Source of the DNA: an uncultured Flammeovirgaceae bacterium
GTDB taxonomy: Bacteria; Bacteroidota; Bacteroidia; Cytophagales; Cyclobacteriaceae
Length of the DNA: 64,000 bases
Assembly (NCBI GenBank): GCA_937883755.1
Contig: CAKZYA010000062.1
Location: 226,192 to 290,191 of the forward strand
Direction of reading: 5' to 3'
The first letter of the stretch is position 1; each line of letters starts with the position of its first letter. The notes under the pieces are model-generated. The model was not told the origin of the DNA and ran no database searches. It saw nothing but the letters and a program-made list of their open reading frames with translations. The position numbers were made by a program, and so were the translations under genes. Positions 62,024-64,000 of this stretch are shown here, piece after piece.

Positions 62024-62893
62024 TCAAGAGTGCTCTTTAAGAACTTCCCTTAGATACGATAAAAAGTCAACCGAGAATTCTTTCCGCCGGAGGGCAAACT
62101 CCACCGTCGTTTTCAAAAAGTCTAGCTTGTTTCCAATGTCGTATCTCTTTCCCTCAATAGTATTTGAGATAAGCATCTCCCGCTTCATCAACAAGTGTAA
62201 AGCATCCGTTAGCTGAACTTCATTACCCTTCCCTTTTGGAGTATTTTCTATAGCCCTGAAGATTTCAGGGGTCAAGATATACCGACCGGCAATCGCCAAG
62301 TTAGAAGGTGCTTGCTTAGGAGAGGGTTTTTCTATCAGACTTTGTACTTCTACCAGCCTTTCACTGATGTTCTTGCCTCCAGCAATACCATAGCGAGAAA
62401 CTTTATCCCTAGGTACCTCTTCTACTGCAATAATAGAACAGCGGTATTGCTCGTAAGTATCTATCAATTGCTGGGTAACCGGAATCACCGAACTGACGAC
62501 AGTATCACCTAGCAGAACGGCAAACGGCTCATTCCCAACGTGTTGACGGGCATGATAAATGGCATCGCCTAAGCCATTTACCTCTTTCTGTCGGATGTAG
62601 TGGATGTTTGCCATATCAGCAATCCGCATTACTTCATTATAGAAGCTTTCGTCTTCTTTTTTGGCTAGGCGTGATTCTAGTTCAAAATTTCGATCAAAAT
62701 GATCCTCAATAGTCCGCTTCCCTTTGCCCGAGATAATCAAGATATCGTCAATCCCTGAGTCTACTGCCTCTTGCACTACATACTGAATAGTAGGAGTATC
62801 AATAATCGGAAGCATCTCTTTAGGCTGAGCTTTCGTAGCAGGTAAAAATCGGGTTCCCAATCCGGCAGCCGGAATAATTGCTTTTCTGACCAT
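62024..62893 (-). CDS. galU: UTP-glucose-1-phosphate uridylyltransferase
   Basis: A 289-residue GalU making UDP-glucose from glucose 1-phosphate and UTP. The signature is AIIPAAGLGTRFLPATKAQP at the N-terminus with KEMLPIIDTPTIQYVVQEAV, and later KEVNGLGDAIYHARQHVG and SLIEKPSPKQAPSNLAIAGRYIL. UDP-glucose feeds cell-wall and exopolysaccharide synthesis. It follows a glucuronokinase-like GHMP kinase gene by three bases, so the two form an operon for sugar-nucleotide supply. Confidence 0.96.
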   Translation of the reverse strand: MVRKAIIPAAGLGTRFLPATKAQPKEMLPIIDTPTIQYVVQEAVDSGIDDILIISGKGKRTIEDHFDRNFELESRLAKKEDESFYNEVMRIADMANIHYIRQKEVNGLGDAIYHARQHVGNEPFAVLLGDTVVSSVIPVTQQLIDTYEQYRCSIIAVEEVPRDKVSRYGIAGGKNISERLVEVQSLIEKPSPKQAPSNLAIAGRYILTPEIFRAIENTPKGKGNEVQLTDALHLLMKREMLISNTIEGKRYDIGNKLDFLKTTVEFALRRKEFSVDFLSYLREVLKEHS

Positions 62894-62896
62894 GTT

Positions 62897-63901
62897 CTAG
62901 AATATATAAGGTTTAATTACCCTTGCATTAATTTTCTTGAGTTCTACTACCAACTTATTTAGCACTTCATCGTCTTTGTATACTCCAATAATCGATCCTC
63001 CCGAACCGGTGAATTTGGCTGAGGCACCACACCGTCGGGCAGTGGCTACTAACTCCTTATTGCTATCACTAATATTCATAATCTTGCATCGTAAGTCAAA
63101 GTTTTTATCCATAAGCTGATGCAACTTTTTTTCATCCTTTTTCTGAATAGCTTCTTTTCCCTTATCAGCTAGCACTGCCATTTCATTAATCGTTTTGATT
63201 ACACCTTTATCGCCGTTATCAAATCGCGTCCTCACATCATTAAAAACTGCACCGGATACTTTTCCCAAATCTGTTTTGTAAGCCAGGTATAGTTTAGGGA
63301 GAAGGGCTGGATCCAGTCTTTCATATTCTCCTCGTCCCTCTTGTTTCATAATATGCTCGCTAAAATCCATATGTACACATCCTTCGTACACCTGAGCTAC
63401 TCGATCCTGAAGTCCAGCATTAATACCTAACTCATCTACTTCAGCTGAAAGTATTAGCGTTGGAAGTATTTCTGGTGGAATTTCTACTTGATAGTATTCC
63501 ATCAGAGCACGCATAGTTGCCGTAATAATAGCACTTGATCCTGCTAAACCAACCTGACGAGGGATTGATGAGTGATAGCGAATTGTAAAGTTTTTACTGG
63601 TTAATCTGATCTGCTGCTGCTCAGCATATTCACAGAATCGCTTGATAGCCGCCTTAATAAGCCGCGATCCACCGTAGTATCCAGTTAGCTTTACCGAGTC
63701 TACAAGGTGATAAATATTTCGGTATACATTAATGTCCTGCTCTTGCGGTTCTATTTGCAGTTCGGGAGAAGGGTAGAGCGAAATTCTTGCTCCAAAATTA
63801 CGGACGATGATTGATATAGTCTTCCCAAAATACCCATCGGTAGGGTTTCCAAGTAAACCTGCCCGGGCGTAGGCAGTGGTTTCAATAATTCCGTGGCTCA
63901 T
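62897..63901 (-). CDS. GHMP kinase, glucuronokinase-like
   Basis: A 334-residue GHMP-family sugar kinase started at the ATG at 63901 (MSHGIIETTAYARAGLLGNPTDGYFGK). The N-terminal AYARAGLLGNPTDGYFGKTIS is close to plant glucuronokinases. SSIPRQVGLAGSSAIITA is the GHMP ATP loop near residue 118, and AKFTGSGGSIIGVY is the third motif near residue 308. It would phosphorylate glucuronate or another sugar at C1. Its operon partner galU can activate sugar 1-phosphates with UTP (inference: a salvage route to UDP-sugars). The last 100 bases of the window hold its promoter region. Confidence 0.88.
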   Translation of the reverse strand: MSHGIIETTAYARAGLLGNPTDGYFGKTISIIVRNFGARISLYPSPELQIEPQEQDINVYRNIYHLVDSVKLTGYYGGSRLIKAAIKRFCEYAEQQQIRLTSKNFTIRYHSSIPRQVGLAGSSAIITATMRALMEYYQVEIPPEILPTLILSAEVDELGINAGLQDRVAQVYEGCVHMDFSEHIMKQEGRGEYERLDPALLPKLYLAYKTDLGKVSGAVFNDVRTRFDNGDKGVIKTINEMAVLADKGKEAIQKKDEKKLHQLMDKNFDLRCKIMNISDSNKELVATARRCGASAKFTGSGGSIIGVYKDDEVLNKLVVELKKINARVIKPYIF

Positions 63902-64000
63902 ATTTGGCGTTAATGTATGCCAAATATAAGGATAAATCTTATTGTAGAGGTGATGGGTAGTAGGAATAGGGCAACAAAAAAGCCCCACATCTTATGAAGA

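Overview
The window looks like chromosomal DNA of a marine or soil Bacteroidota, most likely of the Cytophagales type. The signs are PadR-linked giant FtsX-type permeases with an N-terminal prefix domain, many Sec and lipoprotein signal peptides, an alginate-export-type porin, sulfatase and glycoside hydrolase genes, starts without clear Shine-Dalgarno sequences, and moderate GC (judged by eye). No rRNA, tRNA, CRISPR array, transposase or integrase was recognised.

Layout. Bases 1-6434 hold an operon on the minus strand: a PadR regulator followed by three tandem paralogous permeases that overlap by 8 bases, the third cut off by the window edge. Bases 6551-8213 hold a cysteine desulfurase and a small exported protein. 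Bases 8330-15230 are an accessory stretch in which short unrelated genes (two of unknown function, an EthD-like lipoprotein, an outer-membrane barrel, an alpha/beta hydrolase, a Crp/Fnr regulator, a membrane protein and a porin) are separated by imperfect hairpin sites of about 60-110 bases. These have AAC...GTT-type ends and resemble integron attC sites. In two of the cassettes the start is exactly complementary to the end, as expected for integron cassettes. This is the most unusual part of the window.

Bases 15254-21689 hold a flavin disulfide reductase, an AraC regulator with a membrane protein, a polyphosphate-glucokinase-like ROK kinase, an F420-reductase-like protein, and a divergent HxlR / DJ-1 pair. 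Bases 22870-29012 form a tightly overlapping minus-strand operon: sulfatase, NCS1 permease, a 60-residue membrane protein, ADP-ribosylglycohydrolase and a GH5 hydrolase. A palindromic repeat has become part of the GH5 C-terminus, and the sulfatase signal peptide appears frameshifted next to a GC-rich repeat block. Bases 29320-36645 hold an M14 carboxypeptidase, a bile-acid-symporter-type transporter, a DUF4332 protein and several secreted proteins, some of unknown function.

Bases 36699-43487 are a plus-strand cluster in which every product carries an export signal: SMP-30-like propeller, RidA, SelA-like PLP enzyme, amidohydrolase, a second propeller and an SGNH hydrolase. It looks like a catabolic module relocated to the cell envelope. 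Bases 43525-63901 are mostly housekeeping: TypA, MscS, AsmA-like protein, isoaspartyl peptidase, MazG, Dtd, an IscA-like protein, Nudix, Dps, ChaN, FolB, DivIVA-domain protein, WD40 protein, phosphopantetheinyl transferase, redoxin, GalU and a glucuronokinase-like GHMP kinase.
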